Below are positions 8,636-18,505 of a DNA stretch of 64,000 nt, one piece after another. A model generated the notes under the pieces. That model searched no databases. It had not been told where the DNA came from and was given only the letters and a program-made list of their open reading frames with translations. Each line of letters starts with the position of its first letter. Position 1 is the stretch's first letter. This stretch comes from an uncultured Actinomycetes bacterium (GTDB taxonomy: Bacteria > Actinomycetota > Acidimicrobiia > Acidimicrobiales > RAAP-2): contig CAIQWC010000012.1 in the NCBI GenBank assembly GCA_903875425.1, positions 1-64,000 on the forward strand, given 5' to 3'. The translations under genes were made by a program, and so were the position numbers.

Positions 8636-8649
8636 TTAGGGCGACCTAA
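8636..8649 (+). promoter_or_regulatory. TTAGG-N4-CCTAA palindrome, possible iron-regulator operator
   Basis: TTAGGGCGACCTAA is an inverted repeat of TTAGG half-sites, 46 bp before the FTR1 start and overlapping a TAATAT -10-like sequence. DtxR/IdeR boxes use TTAGG/CCTAA half-sites, though the classical box has a wider spacing. A DtxR-family gene is present at 27905-28558. Iron control of the permease is inferred. Confidence 0.5.
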
Positions 8650-8694
8650 TATTAAGGCGTACCGCTGGAGTCGGCGCCGCGAGAGGAACATCCC

Positions 8695-9594
8695 ATGATT
8701 CCAAGTTTTGTCATCTTCTTACGTGAAGGTTTCGAAGCTTCGCTCATCATCTCTATTCTCTTGAGCTACTTGAATCGAACTGGACAGCGTCGCCATTTCC
8801 GAGACGTCTTTGTTGGGGTTGGTGCGGCCCTGCTGTTAATAAGCGCTGTAGGTGTCGTGATTTACCTCACTGTGTCGAGCTTTGTGGGTTCACGCGGTCA
8901 GTTGATCTTTGAGACGGCGACCTTTGTGCTTGCGGCAACGTCGCTTACCTACATGACGTTTTGGATGCGGAACCACAGCAGGGGACTTTCGCGCAATCTC
9001 GAGACTAAAAGTTCTGAAGCGCTGTCGAACGGATCACGCTTTGCCATTGTGTCGTTATCGTTTTTGAGCATCGCCCGTGAAGGGCTCGAAACCATGATCT
9101 TCATGCTCGCCATTATTTTCGCTTCGAGATCGCAGTCTCCGGTAGCGGGACACTCTCCTTGGATATTGGTCGGTGCAATTCTCGGACTTGTCGTCGCCTT
9201 GGCTATTGCCTATGCCATGTTTAAATTAGGAACGCGAATCAACCTGAAACGCTTCTTCTTAATCTTAGCAATTGCTCTCCTAATATTTGCTGCGGGCCTG
9301 CTCGCCGACGCGGTGGAGAACCTTCAAAAGCTGGGATGGATCACGGCAGGAAATCAAGCGCTGTGGCACTCAGGTTCGGCGCTTGCAGAAAATAGTTCAT
9401 TCGGGGACGTTCTGCACATGCTCTTTGGCTATGCCCAAAGTCCGACGGTACTTCAAGCAATCGTCTGGGTTGGTTTCTTGGCGACAACGGTCACCTTGTT
9501 TATTCGGAAGCCTCGGGCCAAGGCGACCGCACCAAAAGCCGACACACCCGCACCGACAGCCACAGCCCCTGAGGCTGTAAGCGCCAAAGCCTAA
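8695..9594 (+). CDS. efeU: FTR1/EfeU family iron permease
   Basis: This 299-aa membrane protein has seven or so hydrophobic segments and two REGxE motifs, REGFE at residues 10-14 and REGLE at 128-132, which are the iron-binding signatures of FTR1/EfeU permeases. Known members move ferric iron produced by a partner oxidase or peroxidase (EfeB, EfeO), but none is encoded nearby, so this copy stands alone. The last ~30 residues form an Ala/Pro/Thr-rich cytoplasmic tail. ATG 8695 has AGGAAC upstream. The TTAGG palindrome at 8636-8649 suggests repression by iron. Confidence 0.88.
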   Translation: MIPSFVIFLREGFEASLIISILLSYLNRTGQRRHFRDVFVGVGAALLLISAVGVVIYLTVSSFVGSRGQLIFETATFVLAATSLTYMTFWMRNHSRGLSRNLETKSSEALSNGSRFAIVSLSFLSIAREGLETMIFMLAIIFASRSQSPVAGHSPWILVGAILGLVVALAIAYAMFKLGTRINLKRFFLILAIALLIFAAGLLADAVENLQKLGWITAGNQALWHSGSALAENSSFGDVLHMLFGYAQSPTVLQAIVWVGFLATTVTLFIRKPRAKATAPKADTPAPTATAPEAVSAKA

Positions 9595-9606
9595 CTTCAG
9601 CCTTCT

Positions 9607-9683
9607 TGGTCGGGGAGAAGGGACTCGAACCCTCGACCTCCTGCTCCCAAAGCAGGCGCGCTACCAAGCTGCGCCACTCCCCG
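9607..9683 (-). tRNA. tRNA-Pro (anticodon TGG)
   Basis: Minus-strand cloverleaf: acceptor CGGGGAG/CTCCCCG, D-arm GCGCAGCTTGGTAGCGC, anticodon loop TTTGGGA between CCTGC and GCAGG giving TGG, and T-loop TTCGAGT. Discriminator A and CCA are encoded. Confidence 0.96.
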
Positions 9684-9754
9684 TAGCTCGCCCACTCGCG
9701 GACGTCAGCCTTTCGAGGTTAGTCGCGCGGCGAGTACCTTCGCGATTCGATGGC

Positions 9755-9907
9755 TCAGGTTTTTTTGCCGAGAATCCTGTTCATCTTCGTTCCGCAGCTG
9801 GGACATACCCCCTGGGCGGCACGTCGACCATTAGCTAGCGAAACTTCTTGACCTTCAAAGTCTCGCTTTTCACGACACTTCACGCAGTATCCGTTGTACG
9901 TTGCCAT
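9755..9907 (-). CDS. DUF5679 zinc-ribbon-like small protein
   Basis: This 50-aa protein has two CxxC pairs (YCVKC near residue 7 and CPSC near residue 38) and the RAAQGVCPSCGTKMNRILGK ending typical of DUF5679. Such proteins are predicted zinc ribbons with unknown function. ATG 9907 has AAGGGGG a few nt upstream; the longer open frame to 10081 runs into the divergent gene and is not needed. It is divergent from the MDMPI protein. Confidence 0.8.
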   Translation of the reverse strand: MATYNGYCVKCREKRDFEGQEVSLANGRRAAQGVCPSCGTKMNRILGKKT

Positions 9908-10005
9908 GGCCCCCCTTGGCATCTCTTGGCTCGGACTATCCAGCCCAATTCCGCGATGCCATGACCATACATCCAAGAAAGTGCGCCGTGCAGCAATGGC
10001 GTGGG

Positions 10006-10011
10006 TATATT
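10006..10011 (+). promoter_or_regulatory. TATATT -10-like box before the MDMPI gene
   Basis: TATATT ends 6 nt before ATG 10018, and no Shine-Dalgarno is present. It fits a leaderless start. Confidence 0.5.
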
Positions 10012-10017
10012 CGGCAT

Positions 10018-10830
10018 ATGAAAGCGCTCGACCCCACCGACACCATTGCAGCCTTGGGCCGGGTGTGGCAATCGATAGCAAGCGTTACCGATGGACTCAA
10101 TGACGGGGAGTGGGCTAGAGCCACCGAGTGCCCCGGTTGGGATGTGGCAGACCAAGTTATTCACCTCATGGGGGTAGAACGCCAGATCGAAGGCGAGCAA
10201 CCCCCCCGGGGGGACGTCAGCGACGTTGCCTATGTGAAGAACGAATTCGGCGCTTATAACGAGCGATGGATTCGGGATCGACGCCCTCGTGGCGGGGTGG
10301 CTATTCGTGAGGAGTTCATAGAAGTGACGACAAGGCGCCTTGCGACGCTGTCATCACTCCGCCCCTCAGCATTTGATGCCACTGTCTGGTCGCCCATGGG
10401 GGACCGCAGCATGGCGGAACTGCTCACGATGAGGCTCTTTGATTCTTTTGTCCACGAGATCGATATCCGCCGCGCCTTAGATAAGCCTGGACAACGAGAT
10501 GACGTGGCTGAACAGGTAGCCCTTACGTGGATGGCTAAGGCCATCCCGGGCGTGCTCGGCAGGATTGGATCTCTAGCTGAGGCCGAATCACTAACGCTGG
10601 AATTGGGTCCCGGAGCGAAGGGGCCGTGGTCGTGGGTAAATAATGGGGAGCGGATAGTGCCGGGGTCTGGGACAATTCGCGCAACGATTACGGTCTCGCC
10701 GGAGTCGCTTTTGCTCCGCTATTGCGGCCGAGTGGGGGTCAGCGAGACACTGGCAGAACCCCGAGTGTCAATCACGGGCGATCGAGAGTTGGCCGAGGTG
10801 TTTTTGGAGAGGCTGAACGTCGTTCCCTAG
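10018..10830 (+). CDS. Maleylpyruvate isomerase / mycothiol-dependent (MDMPI/DinB-like) family protein
   Basis: This 270-aa protein has an N-terminal MDMPI helical domain: the ATECPGWDVADQVIHLMG motif is the conserved WxVxD...HL region whose His can bind metal, and a second His lies in DSFVHEIDIRRAL. The C-terminal half resembles the small domain often paired with it. Members include mycothiol-dependent maleylpyruvate isomerases, but most are uncharacterised, so no reaction is assigned. ATG 10018 was chosen over upstream in-frame starts because family homology starts here and a -10-like box lies just upstream. Confidence 0.75.
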   Translation: MKALDPTDTIAALGRVWQSIASVTDGLNDGEWARATECPGWDVADQVIHLMGVERQIEGEQPPRGDVSDVAYVKNEFGAYNERWIRDRRPRGGVAIREEFIEVTTRRLATLSSLRPSAFDATVWSPMGDRSMAELLTMRLFDSFVHEIDIRRALDKPGQRDDVAEQVALTWMAKAIPGVLGRIGSLAEAESLTLELGPGAKGPWSWVNNGERIVPGSGTIRATITVSPESLLLRYCGRVGVSETLAEPRVSITGDRELAEVFLERLNVVP

Positions 10831-10876
10831 TCCGGTGGCACCTCGATGGAGCGTCTGCGGGCTCAAGCAGCGCCGG

Positions 10877-10882
10877 TAGACT
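10877..10882 (+). promoter_or_regulatory. TAGACT box before trigger factor
   Basis: TAGACT lies 10 nt before ATG 10893, and the intervening bases are pyrimidine-rich with no Shine-Dalgarno. It fits a leaderless or near-leaderless start. Confidence 0.5.
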
Positions 10883-10892
10883 AATCCTCCTT

Positions 10893-12224
10893 ATGCGCGC
10901 TACTGCTGAATCCATGGAAGACAACAAGGTCAAGTTGATGGTTGAGGTCGAAGAGACCGAGCTCGACGAGGCCCTCGACGAGGTCGTGAAGGAGATCAGC
11001 CGGTCGGCTCGCATCCCAGGCTTCCGACCGGGTAAGGCGCCCCGACGCGTTCTCGAAGCACGCATGGGTGGCGCGGGGGCACTTCGTGCGGAAGCGCTGC
11101 GTGAGTCTCTCCCCAATTTCTACGCCCGAGCGATAGTGGTCGCTGATATCGATCCCATCTCGTCGCCTGAGATTGACATCACCGCTGGCGAAGAGCAAGG
11201 CCCCATTGCCTTTGAAGCAGTGGTTGATGTTCGTCCCATCGTGTCTATTCCTGGCTACGCCGGACTGGTCGCTACTGTACCGAGCATCGATGTACTCGAG
11301 GCCGACATTGAAGCCCAAGTCGATCGACTTCGTGAAAATGAAGGTGAGCTGACCGATGTTGACCGACCTATCGCCGGTAGGGATTTCGTAACCCTTGACC
11401 TCATTGGAAAAGATACCGAGGGCAATGTCGTCGCTGATGTCTCGGATTATCTCTACGAGGTGGGCTCTGGAGCCATTGTTGAAGAACTAGATGATGCATT
11501 GCGAGGACTCAAAGCAGGCGAAACCACGAGCGTCACCAGCACTATGCCTGATGACAGAGAGGTCACCTTTGAGGTCACCATTTCGGGTGTTCAAGAAAAA
11601 CTTTTACCCGAACTCACGGATGCTTGGGTTGCCGAGGCTTCTGAATTCGAAACTATTGAAGCCCTCCGTGGTGACATCATCGATCGCCTCAGTCGAATGA
11701 AGATCATGCAGGCTCAGTTCTCGCTGCGCGAATCGGCAATGTCGGCCCTAGCCAATCTGGTGGATGATGTCCACGTGTCTGACCTCCTCGTGGACGCTGA
11801 AGTAAATGAGCGTCTCAATGATCTCGGTCACCGCCTCGAGAGTCAAAAGCTCAGCATCGAGCAATTCTTGACGGCGACGAACCAGACCGGTGAGGCCCTT
11901 GTGGAGTCTTTGCGAGGGGAGTCAGTTACGGCCGTGAAGGTTGATCTTGCCTTGCGTGCTGTGGCCGCCGCGGAGGGCCTGGGCGTAAGTGAAGCGGAAC
12001 TCGATGAGGAGATTGTCAAACTGGCCGAGCAGTTCTCAACGACGCCTGCTCGTTTGCGTGAACAACTCGACAATAACGGTCGTACGGTTTCGCTCAAAGG
12101 GGAATTAGGAAAGACCAAAGCAAGCGCCTGGTTGCTCGATAACGTCGAGGTGGTAGACGAAGAGGGCAAGAGTGTTGACCGGGAGTTACTGAAGCGCAAC
12201 GCCGCTGAAGAGGGGGAATCATGA
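10893..12224 (+). CDS. tig: Trigger factor (ribosome-bound chaperone, peptidyl-prolyl isomerase)
   Basis: This 443-aa protein has the ribosome-binding signature [17 protein letters not shown] (about residues 39-55), a middle FKBP-like PPIase part ([13 protein letters not shown] onward, about 150-240) and the long helical C-terminal arms. It binds at the peptide exit site near L23 and shields nascent chains. The frame is open upstream to 10722, but homology begins at ATG 10893. Its TGA overlaps the clpP ATG (ATGA), placing it first in a tig-clpP-clpX unit. Confidence 0.95.
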   Translation: MRATAESMEDNKVKLMVEVEETELDEALDEVVKEISRSARIPGFRPGKAPRRVLEARMGGAGALRAEALRESLPNFYARAIVVADIDPISSPEIDITAGEEQGPIAFEAVVDVRPIVSIPGYAGLVATVPSIDVLEADIEAQVDRLRENEGELTDVDRPIAGRDFVTLDLIGKDTEGNVVADVSDYLYEVGSGAIVEELDDALRGLKAGETTSVTSTMPDDREVTFEVTISGVQEKLLPELTDAWVAEASEFETIEALRGDIIDRLSRMKIMQAQFSLRESAMSALANLVDDVHVSDLLVDAEVNERLNDLGHRLESQKLSIEQFLTATNQTGEALVESLRGESVTAVKVDLALRAVAAAEGLGVSEAELDEEIVKLAEQFSTTPARLREQLDNNGRTVSLKGELGKTKASAWLLDNVEVVDEEGKSVDRELLKRNAAEEGES

Positions 12225-12841
12225 TCCATGAAAATTTGAGCCCTAAGAATTACTTAGTCCCGACGGTTGTCGAGTCTTCAAGCAGGGGTGAACGGGCCTA
12301 CGATCTCTATTCGCGACTCCTCAAAGAGCGAATCGTCTTTCTCGGTACACCCGTTGACGACACCGTTGCGAACCTTATTTGTGCACAGTTGCTGTTCTTG
12401 GAGTCGGAAGACCCCGATAAAGATATCCACTTGTACATCAACTCACCTGGCGGCGATATCACCGGTTTAATGGCGATCTACGACACCATGAAGTTCATTC
12501 GACCGGACGTGTCTACGTTCTGCTTCGGCCAAGCTGCGTCAGCAGCAGCGGTATTGCTGGCAGCGGGAACTAAGGGAAAGCGATTTGCCCTGCCCCATGC
12601 CCGTATTTTGCTCCACCAGCCCTGGGGTGGCGCGGGTGGACAGGCTTCTGACGTTGAGATCCAGGCAAAAGAAATCCTCCGCATGCGCGATTTGCTCAAC
12701 GAGATGCTGGCTCACGACACGGGGAGTACCGCAGAGAAAGTGGCGGCGGATACTGATCGTGACTTTATTTTAACGGCGGCTGAGGCAGTTGAGTATGGGG
12801 TTGTTGATGAAGTCATAACCTCGCGGGATATGACCGCCTAA
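12221..12841 (+). CDS. clpP: ATP-dependent Clp protease proteolytic subunit
   Basis: This 206-aa serine protease has nucleophile Ser at about 107 in [14 protein letters not shown], His at about 132 in [11 protein letters not shown], and the Asp of the TDRDF motif near 180. It would form the barrel-shaped chamber fed by ClpX, whose gene follows. The ATG overlaps the tig stop by 4 bp. Many actinobacteria have two ClpP paralogues that work as a mixed complex; only one is in this window. Confidence 0.96.
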   Translation: MIHENLSPKNYLVPTVVESSSRGERAYDLYSRLLKERIVFLGTPVDDTVANLICAQLLFLESEDPDKDIHLYINSPGGDITGLMAIYDTMKFIRPDVSTFCFGQAASAAAVLLAAGTKGKRFALPHARILLHQPWGGAGGQASDVEIQAKEILRMRDLLNEMLAHDTGSTAEKVAADTDRDFILTAAEAVEYGVVDEVITSRDMTA

Positions 12842-12906
12842 GGCCGTGGGTCAGCCTAGGCTTGACCGAGAAAGTAGTCCGGCTCAAAGGTAGGAGAGGG
12901 GGCGTC

Positions 12907-14175
12907 ATGGCAAAGTTCGGTGAAAGCATTGAGTTGGTTAAATGCAGTTTCTGCAACAAGACTCAAAAGCAGGTCAAGAAGCTCATCGCGGGACCTTCGG
13001 TCTACATCTGTGATGAGTGCATCGACCTATGTAATGACATCATCGCCGAAGAGCTCGCCGAAGGCCCGGAGCTCTCCTTCGAGGATCTGCCGAAGCCCCG
13101 CGAAATTTTTGACTTCCTCAACGACTACATCGTGGGGCAAGAGAGCGCCAAGAAGGTGCTCTCGGTAGCGGTTTACAACCATTACAAGCGCGTCGAGGCC
13201 GGACCCAAGGGCGATGAGGCTATCGAGCTATCCAAGTCGAATATCTTGCTGCTCGGCCCGACAGGTTGTGGCAAAACCTTGCTTGCTCAAACCTTGGCAC
13301 GTATGTTGAATGTCCCTTTTGCTATCGCAGACGCCACGGCGCTGACTGAAGCAGGCTACGTAGGAGAAGACGTAGAGAACATCTTGCTAAAGCTCATTCA
13401 AGCTGCTGACTTTGACATCGCGAAAGCCGAAAAGGGAATTATCTACATCGACGAGATAGACAAAGTCGCGCGAAAGTCGGAGAACCCCTCAATTACTCGA
13501 GACGTTTCTGGTGAAGGCGTTCAGCAAGCACTACTCAAAATTTTGGAGGGTACGACCGCTTCGGTTCCCCCGCAGGGTGGACGTAAGCATCCCCATCAGG
13601 AGTTCCTCACCATCGATACGACCAATATCTTGTTTATTTGCGGCGGAGCCTTTGCCGGTCTTGACACGGTGATCTCACAACGAGTTGGTCGCAAGTCCAT
13701 TGGCTTCCGTGCTGAAGTTGGACGCATCGATGCTGGAGATCCCGACATTTTGCGTGGCGTCCTGCCTGAGGACTTGATCAAGTTCGGACTGATTCCTGAA
13801 TTTATTGGACGGCTTCCCGTAGTCTCGGCAGTGTCTCCGTTGACGCAAGAGATGCTCGTGGAGATCCTTACCGAGCCAAAGAACGCGTTAATCAAGCAAT
13901 ACCAGCGGGTGTTCCATCTCGATGGTGTTGAGCTTGAGTTCTCCGCCGACGCCCTTGAGGCCGTAGCCGACCAAGCACTACTTCGAGGAACTGGCGCGCG
14001 TGGACTTCGGGCAATTCTCGAGGAGGTCTTGCTCGACCTTATGTATGACCTTCCGAGTCGCGACGATATCTCCAAGGTGGTCATCGACGCGGCAGTGGTG
14101 CGTGACCGCGTAGCACCCTCACTGGTGCCTCACGAGAAGAAGAAGCCGACGCGCGCACGTCGTCAAGCTTCCTAG
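12907..14175 (+). CDS. clpX: ATP-dependent Clp protease ATP-binding subunit ClpX
   Basis: This 422-aa AAA+ unfoldase has an N-terminal C4 zinc finger (Cys 13, 16, 35, 38), Walker A GPTGCGKT at 117-124, Walker [10 protein letters not shown], and sensor/arginine motifs in the C-terminal part ([12 protein letters not shown]). It unfolds tagged substrates and passes them to ClpP. ATG 12907 has AGGAGAGGGGG upstream; the open frame from a TTG at 12862 is not needed. A TAGGCT sequence at 12857-12862 could provide an internal promoter. Confidence 0.96.
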   Translation: MAKFGESIELVKCSFCNKTQKQVKKLIAGPSVYICDECIDLCNDIIAEELAEGPELSFEDLPKPREIFDFLNDYIVGQESAKKVLSVAVYNHYKRVEAGPKGDEAIELSKSNILLLGPTGCGKTLLAQTLARMLNVPFAIADATALTEAGYVGEDVENILLKLIQAADFDIAKAEKGIIYIDEIDKVARKSENPSITRDVSGEGVQQALLKILEGTTASVPPQGGRKHPHQEFLTIDTTNILFICGGAFAGLDTVISQRVGRKSIGFRAEVGRIDAGDPDILRGVLPEDLIKFGLIPEFIGRLPVVSAVSPLTQEMLVEILTEPKNALIKQYQRVFHLDGVELEFSADALEAVADQALLRGTGARGLRAILEEVLLDLMYDLPSRDDISKVVIDAAVVRDRVAPSLVPHEKKKPTRARRQAS

Positions 14176-14188
14176 ATCTCGACGGCTG

Positions 14189-15517
14189 TTGAGCGGTTTC
14201 TCAAGCATTGACGATGCCCTAGCGTGGTTAGACGATCACATCGATTTTGAACGGGTAGCCCCTACTCGTCGTGCCCTACCAAGTCTTGAAGGAATGCACG
14301 GCGCCCTTGGAATCCTTGGCGAACCACAGCGTGATATTCGTACTATTCACGTGACGGGCACGAACGGAAAAGGGTCCACCTCGGCGATCATCGCGGCCCT
14401 ACTGCTCGAGGCCGGACTCCGCGTTGGTACCTACACGAGCCCGAATGTGCACCTTGTTAACGAACGCATCGCGGTGAACGGGCAGATGATCCCCGACGGA
14501 ACACTCCGCGATCTGCTTGGACGTCTCGCTGATGCCGAGGCAAGCTTCCCCGTAGCGCTCACTCGCTTTGAAATCTTGACGCTTGCGGCGCTCGTTCACT
14601 TTGCTGACGAAGCGGTAGACGTGGCCGTCGTGGAAGTAGGGATTGGGGGAACCTGGGACTCCACCAATGTACTTGGGGCTGAGGTTGCAGTGATCACCAC
14701 GGTGGCGCTCGACCACATACAGGTGCTGGGCAACACGCCTGCCGAGATCGCTCGAGATAAAGCCGGAATCGTGAGCCCTGGGTCGGTGGTGGTCATTGGG
14801 GATCTTGACGATGAATTGGTCGCGATTGTTACCGAGGTGGCCGAGGGGGTTGCAGCGGAGCGCATAGAAGTGTTCGGCCGAGACTTTGGCATCAAGGCGA
14901 ACGCCCTTGCCGTGGGTGGTCGTATGGTCGAACTCTTCGCCACGGGGACCTCGTATTCAGAAGTTATGGTGCCGCTTCACGGCGCTCACCAGGGTCGCAA
15001 CGCCGCCGTCGCCGTGGCGGCAGCCAACGCCTTCCTCGGCTTTAGCTTGGGCGAAGACGTCATCGATGCTGGGCTCGCTGAGGTTAGAGTTCCGGGTCGT
15101 CTCGAAGTGCTGGGGCGTAAACCTCTGGTGATGGTCGACGGAGCACATAACCCTGCAGGAGCGCGGGTTCTCGCAGCGTCACTCGTTGAAGGATTTAACG
15201 TTGACGGCCCTCGTGTGGCGATACTTGGGATGTTGGAAGGCCGCGATCCGGCGGCGATGCTAGAGCCGCTGGTATCGGTTGGTTTTTCGAGACTCGTGAT
15301 TGTTGAGCCTGTTAGTCCCCGGGCCATGTCGGCCAAGAAGATCGAGGGGGCTGCGACGCGCCTGGGCATAGAGACGCTCGTGCGAACCGATATCGCTCAA
15401 GCCTGCGCGGAGGCGCTGAGTACTGTGGGCGAAGACGGCATGGTCCTCGCAACGGGATCTCTCTATGTCGTCGGGCCAGCCCGTTTGGCTCTACGCGAAT
15501 TGCTCGCAAACCGCTAG
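14189..15517 (+). CDS. folC: Folylpolyglutamate synthase / dihydrofolate synthase
   Basis: This 442-aa Mur-ligase-family enzyme has the ATP loop HVTGTNGKGSTSAI, then TYTSPNVHLVNERI and VVEVGIGGTWDSTNV, and the C-terminal VDGAHNPAGA motif. FolC adds glutamates to folates and often also makes dihydrofolate from dihydropteroate. The start is a TTG 13 bp after the clpX stop, with a weak ribosome site, so the N-terminus is the least certain part. It is probably co-transcribed with clpX. Confidence 0.92.
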   Translation: MSGFSSIDDALAWLDDHIDFERVAPTRRALPSLEGMHGALGILGEPQRDIRTIHVTGTNGKGSTSAIIAALLLEAGLRVGTYTSPNVHLVNERIAVNGQMIPDGTLRDLLGRLADAEASFPVALTRFEILTLAALVHFADEAVDVAVVEVGIGGTWDSTNVLGAEVAVITTVALDHIQVLGNTPAEIARDKAGIVSPGSVVVIGDLDDELVAIVTEVAEGVAAERIEVFGRDFGIKANALAVGGRMVELFATGTSYSEVMVPLHGAHQGRNAAVAVAAANAFLGFSLGEDVIDAGLAEVRVPGRLEVLGRKPLVMVDGAHNPAGARVLAASLVEGFNVDGPRVAILGMLEGRDPAAMLEPLVSVGFSRLVIVEPVSPRAMSAKKIEGAATRLGIETLVRTDIAQACAEALSTVGEDGMVLATGSLYVVGPARLALRELLANR

Positions 15518-15552
15518 GGAACAGCGATGTGCGCTAGTGGCTCTGAGTTTGC

Positions 15553-15558
15553 TAGGTT
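15553..15558 (+). promoter_or_regulatory. TAGGTT box before ndk
   Basis: TAGGTT ends 7 nt before the GTG at 15566, with no Shine-Dalgarno between. It fits a leaderless start. Confidence 0.5.
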
Positions 15559-15565
15559 CGCCACC

Positions 15566-15976
15566 GTGAATCGCACCCTAGTAATTGTGAAACCAGATGG
15601 CGTTGAGCGTAAGCTCACCGGTCAGATCATCGCTCGACTCGAAGCAAAGGGACTCACCTTGGTCGCGGGAGCGTTGCGGACCATTTCGCGAGAGATGGCT
15701 GAGAAGCACTACGCGGAGCACGCCGATAAGCCATTTTTTGGGGAACTCGTTGACTTCATCACCAGGTCCCCTGCGTTTCCCTTCGTTGTTGAAGGTCCTG
15801 AAGACACCTACAAAATTGTTCGCACACTCATGGGCGCGACCAACCCCGTTGATGCTGCCCCCGGCACGATTCGTGGCGATTGGGCGACGCAGATGGGTGA
15901 GAACTTGATTCATGGCTCAGACTCGAATGAGTCCGCCGAGCGTGAAATCGCACTGTTCTTCCCCGAATTGCCCTAA
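15566..15976 (+). CDS. ndk: Nucleoside diphosphate kinase
   Basis: At 136 aa this has the usual length of the family. The catalytic His at about 116 lies in [16 protein letters not shown], the classic signature. The enzyme equalises NTP and dNTP pools through a phospho-His intermediate. GTG 15566 was chosen because homology starts at [10 protein letters not shown]; the open frame from 15527 adds unrelated residues. It sits just upstream of the shape operon but apart from it. Confidence 0.95.
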   Translation: MNRTLVIVKPDGVERKLTGQIIARLEAKGLTLVAGALRTISREMAEKHYAEHADKPFFGELVDFITRSPAFPFVVEGPEDTYKIVRTLMGATNPVDAAPGTIRGDWATQMGENLIHGSDSNESAEREIALFFPELP

Positions 15977-16106
15977 AACTGAGGTTAGAGCGCCCGATGG
16001 TGCTGCCCGACGACTGCGTGATGGCTGTAACCTTAAGGCGTGATTCTCTTTAGTTCTGCCGCCGCCGCATTCGAAGGCACCGTATTTTTGGTACGTAGGA
16101 CCCCTT

Positions 16107-17138
16107 ATGGCCGATAGAAGCCTCTCGCTACTTGGTCGCGACATGGCGGTGGACTTAGGGACTGCGAATACCTTGGTCTACGTACGTGGCCGCGGCATCA
16201 TCCTCAACGAACCGTCGGTCGTCGCCATTGACGTTAAGGACGGACGCCCCCTGGCAGTGGGAGCCGAAGCCAAACGCATGATTGGCCGTACGCCCAGCAA
16301 TATCCAAGCTGTACGACCTCTCAAAGATGGTGTGATCGCTGACTTTGAGATTTGCGAAAAAATGTTGCGCTACTTCATCCATCGCGTTCACCAACGACGC
16401 TTTGCAAAACCCCGGATGGTAATTTGCGTGCCTTCGGGCATCACTGGCGTTGAGCAACGTGCGGTTATGGAAGCGGCCGAGTACGCAGGTGCGCGCCGTG
16501 CCTACATCATCGAAGAGCCCATGGCGGCTGCGATTGGTGCTGGCCTGCCCGTTCATGAACCAACCGGAAACATGGTTGTCGATATTGGCGGCGGAACCAC
16601 CGAGGTTGCAGTTATCTCTCTCGGCGGCATTGTCACCGCCCAGTCAATCCGCATCGGTGGTGATGAACTCGATGAGTCAATCGTCGCCTACGTCAAGAAA
16701 GAATTTAGTTTGGCCCTTGGTGAGCGGACCGCCGAAGAGATCAAGATCGCCCTTGGCTCGGCCTTCCCGCTCGAAGAGGAGTTGAGAGCGGAGATTCGTG
16801 GTCGTGACCTCGTGACAGGTCTCCCCAAAACCGTCGTAATTACGACAGAGCAGATCCGCGAAGCCATAGAAGAGCCGGTTACGGCCATTATTGATGCGGT
16901 TAAATCCACCTTGGACCGCACACCGCCTGAATTGTCTGGCGACATTATGGAGCAAGGCATCGTGCTCACCGGAGGCGGAGCCTTGCTTCACGGTCTCGAT
17001 GCTCGCCTTCAAGACGAAACAGGCATGCCCATTGTGGTGGCCCGTGATCCACTGAACTGCGTGGCAATCGGCTCGGGACAGTGCCTAGAGGAGTTCGAGG
17101 CACTCAAGCGAGTGCTGATCACCTCGAAGTCGCGATAG
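16107..17138 (+). CDS. mreB: Rod shape-determining protein MreB (actin homologue)
   Basis: This 343-aa actin-fold ATPase has the phosphate-1 loop [15 protein letters not shown], connect-1 and phosphate-2 regions ([18 protein letters not shown]), and the adenosine motif [12 protein letters not shown]. It would polymerise beneath the membrane and guide side-wall peptidoglycan synthesis. AGGA lies about 6 nt before the ATG. It is the first gene of mreB-mreC-mreD-mrdA. MreB is missing from many rod-shaped actinobacteria that grow from the poles, so its presence suggests a lateral elongation mode (inferred). Confidence 0.96.
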   Translation: MADRSLSLLGRDMAVDLGTANTLVYVRGRGIILNEPSVVAIDVKDGRPLAVGAEAKRMIGRTPSNIQAVRPLKDGVIADFEICEKMLRYFIHRVHQRRFAKPRMVICVPSGITGVEQRAVMEAAEYAGARRAYIIEEPMAAAIGAGLPVHEPTGNMVVDIGGGTTEVAVISLGGIVTAQSIRIGGDELDESIVAYVKKEFSLALGERTAEEIKIALGSAFPLEEELRAEIRGRDLVTGLPKTVVITTEQIREAIEEPVTAIIDAVKSTLDRTPPELSGDIMEQGIVLTGGGALLHGLDARLQDETGMPIVVARDPLNCVAIGSGQCLEEFEALKRVLITSKSR

Positions 17139-17153
17139 TCGACCGGCTCTGTC

Positions 17154-17972
17154 GTGGCATCTCGTCAGGCCCGTAAGCGTTTCACGATTTTAGGCGTGCT
17201 CATTGCCGTCTCTGTTTTGTTGATCACCACCCAGTCGAGCGTTGGTGGTTCGGTGAAGTCATTTGGTTCGATCTTACTGAGCCCCTTTGCCGCCGTCGTT
17301 AACACGGTCACGAGACCGATCGGGAACTTCCTGTCGGGAGCGCTGAACTACTCGTCCGTCACCTCCGAGAACGCTAAACTTAGAGCGCAGATTGCGCAGC
17401 TACGCATGGGTCAAAGTGAAGTGGCCTACGAACGTCGTCAGGTAGCGAATGTACTGGGACTACAAAACCTTCCATTCTTAAATCAGCTTCCGACCCAAAC
17501 TGCCCAAACGACGGGAATTACCCAATCGAATTTCTCTTCCACGATCACGATTTCGAAGGGATCGAGTTCAGGGATTGCTCCCGGTATGGCTGTTGTTGGG
17601 GCTGGTGGCTACGTCGGCCAGGTCGTCGGAGCATCTTCCAAGAGTTCATCGGTGCGTTTAGTCACCGATGGGCGAACCCGTATTGGTGTTTCCTTCGGCC
17701 AAACATCGGTAATGGGCGTCCTTCAAGGCGGCGGACCGAGCCATGCGCTCACGGTGTCCTATGTTCCCATCGGCTCACTGGTCCATGTGGGTGAGACGGT
17801 CTACACCAATGGGCTCAGCGGTTCTGAGTTCCCTGGAGGTATCCCCATCGGCCACGTAACCCTTGCTCGCTCTCGCTCTACGGCTTCGGAGATGCAAATC
17901 GTGATTGCGCCCAACGCCAACTTGGGAAACCTTTCCTACCTCAACGTGGTTCTGTGGGAGCCGCTCAAGTAA
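17154..17972 (+). CDS. mreC: Rod shape-determining protein MreC
   Basis: This 272-aa protein has one N-terminal membrane segment (about residues 9-28), a coiled-coil region with ENAKLRAQIAQLR (about 77-100), and the two beta-barrel domains of MreC with GIAPGMAVVGAGGYVGQV in the middle. MreC links MreB to PBP2 on the outer face of the membrane. The start is GTG, 15 bp after mreB. Its stop overlaps the mreD start (TAATG). Confidence 0.92.
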   Translation: MASRQARKRFTILGVLIAVSVLLITTQSSVGGSVKSFGSILLSPFAAVVNTVTRPIGNFLSGALNYSSVTSENAKLRAQIAQLRMGQSEVAYERRQVANVLGLQNLPFLNQLPTQTAQTTGITQSNFSSTITISKGSSSGIAPGMAVVGAGGYVGQVVGASSKSSSVRLVTDGRTRIGVSFGQTSVMGVLQGGGPSHALTVSYVPIGSLVHVGETVYTNGLSGSEFPGGIPIGHVTLARSRSTASEMQIVIAPNANLGNLSYLNVVLWEPLK

Positions 17973-18505
17973 TGCCTAGTTCCTGGCTTCGACTCGGTAT
18001 GGTTTGTCTTTTGGTGGTCCTCGCCCAAGAGACGCTTGCGACACATATTCAGGTGTGGAGCGTCCACCCTGAATTCGCTTGGCTACTCGCCCCCTCCATT
18101 GGGCTCGTCGGGGGAGCTGAAGCCGGGGCAATCGGGGGACTCTTGATTGGTCTCAGCGTGGATTGCTTTGTACCCACGCCCTTTGGACTGAGCGCTCTCG
18201 TGATGGTGATAGTTGGTTTTGCGGTGGGAATCGCCGCTGAGCGGGGAGCCTTGGCAAGTATTCGAGAAGTGTGGTGGCTCCCCGTTGGGCTCGGAGCAGC
18301 GTCGGGTCTCATTGGGGTAATTCTTTACTTTTTATTGGGAATCTTGTTTGGCCAGTCCCAATTCGTAAACTCGCCGATCCTGGCCATCAGTGTGATCACC
18401 GTGCTGTCGTGTGCGGTACTGGCAGTACCCGTAGCCGTCCTGGTGACCTGGGCCTGGGGCTCTGACCAGCCCCGTAGGCGCCATCGTTTGCGCAGGATGA
18501 GCTGA
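17972..18505 (+). CDS. mreD: Rod shape-determining protein MreD
   Basis: This 177-aa protein is highly hydrophobic with five or six membrane segments. It has no enzyme motif but fits MreD in length, topology and place between mreC and the PBP2 gene. ATG 17972 overlaps the mreC stop by 1 bp, and its own stop overlaps the next ATG, so tight translational coupling is likely. Confidence 0.88.
   Translation: MPSSWLRLGMVCLLVVLAQETLATHIQVWSVHPEFAWLLAPSIGLVGGAEAGAIGGLLIGLSVDCFVPTPFGLSALVMVIVGFAVGIAAERGALASIREVWWLPVGLGAASGLIGVILYFLLGILFGQSQFVNSPILAISVITVLSCAVLAVPVAVLVTWAWGSDQPRRRHRLRRMS

Noticed and set aside
8143-9683. tRNA cluster as an integration site for a genomic island
   Set aside because: No integrase, direct repeat of a tRNA 3' end or composition change is visible around the four tRNA genes.
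16090-16106. TAGGAC before mreB as a leaderless box
   Set aside because: The sixth base is C rather than T and AGGA fits a ribosome site, so the call is ambiguous and was left out.
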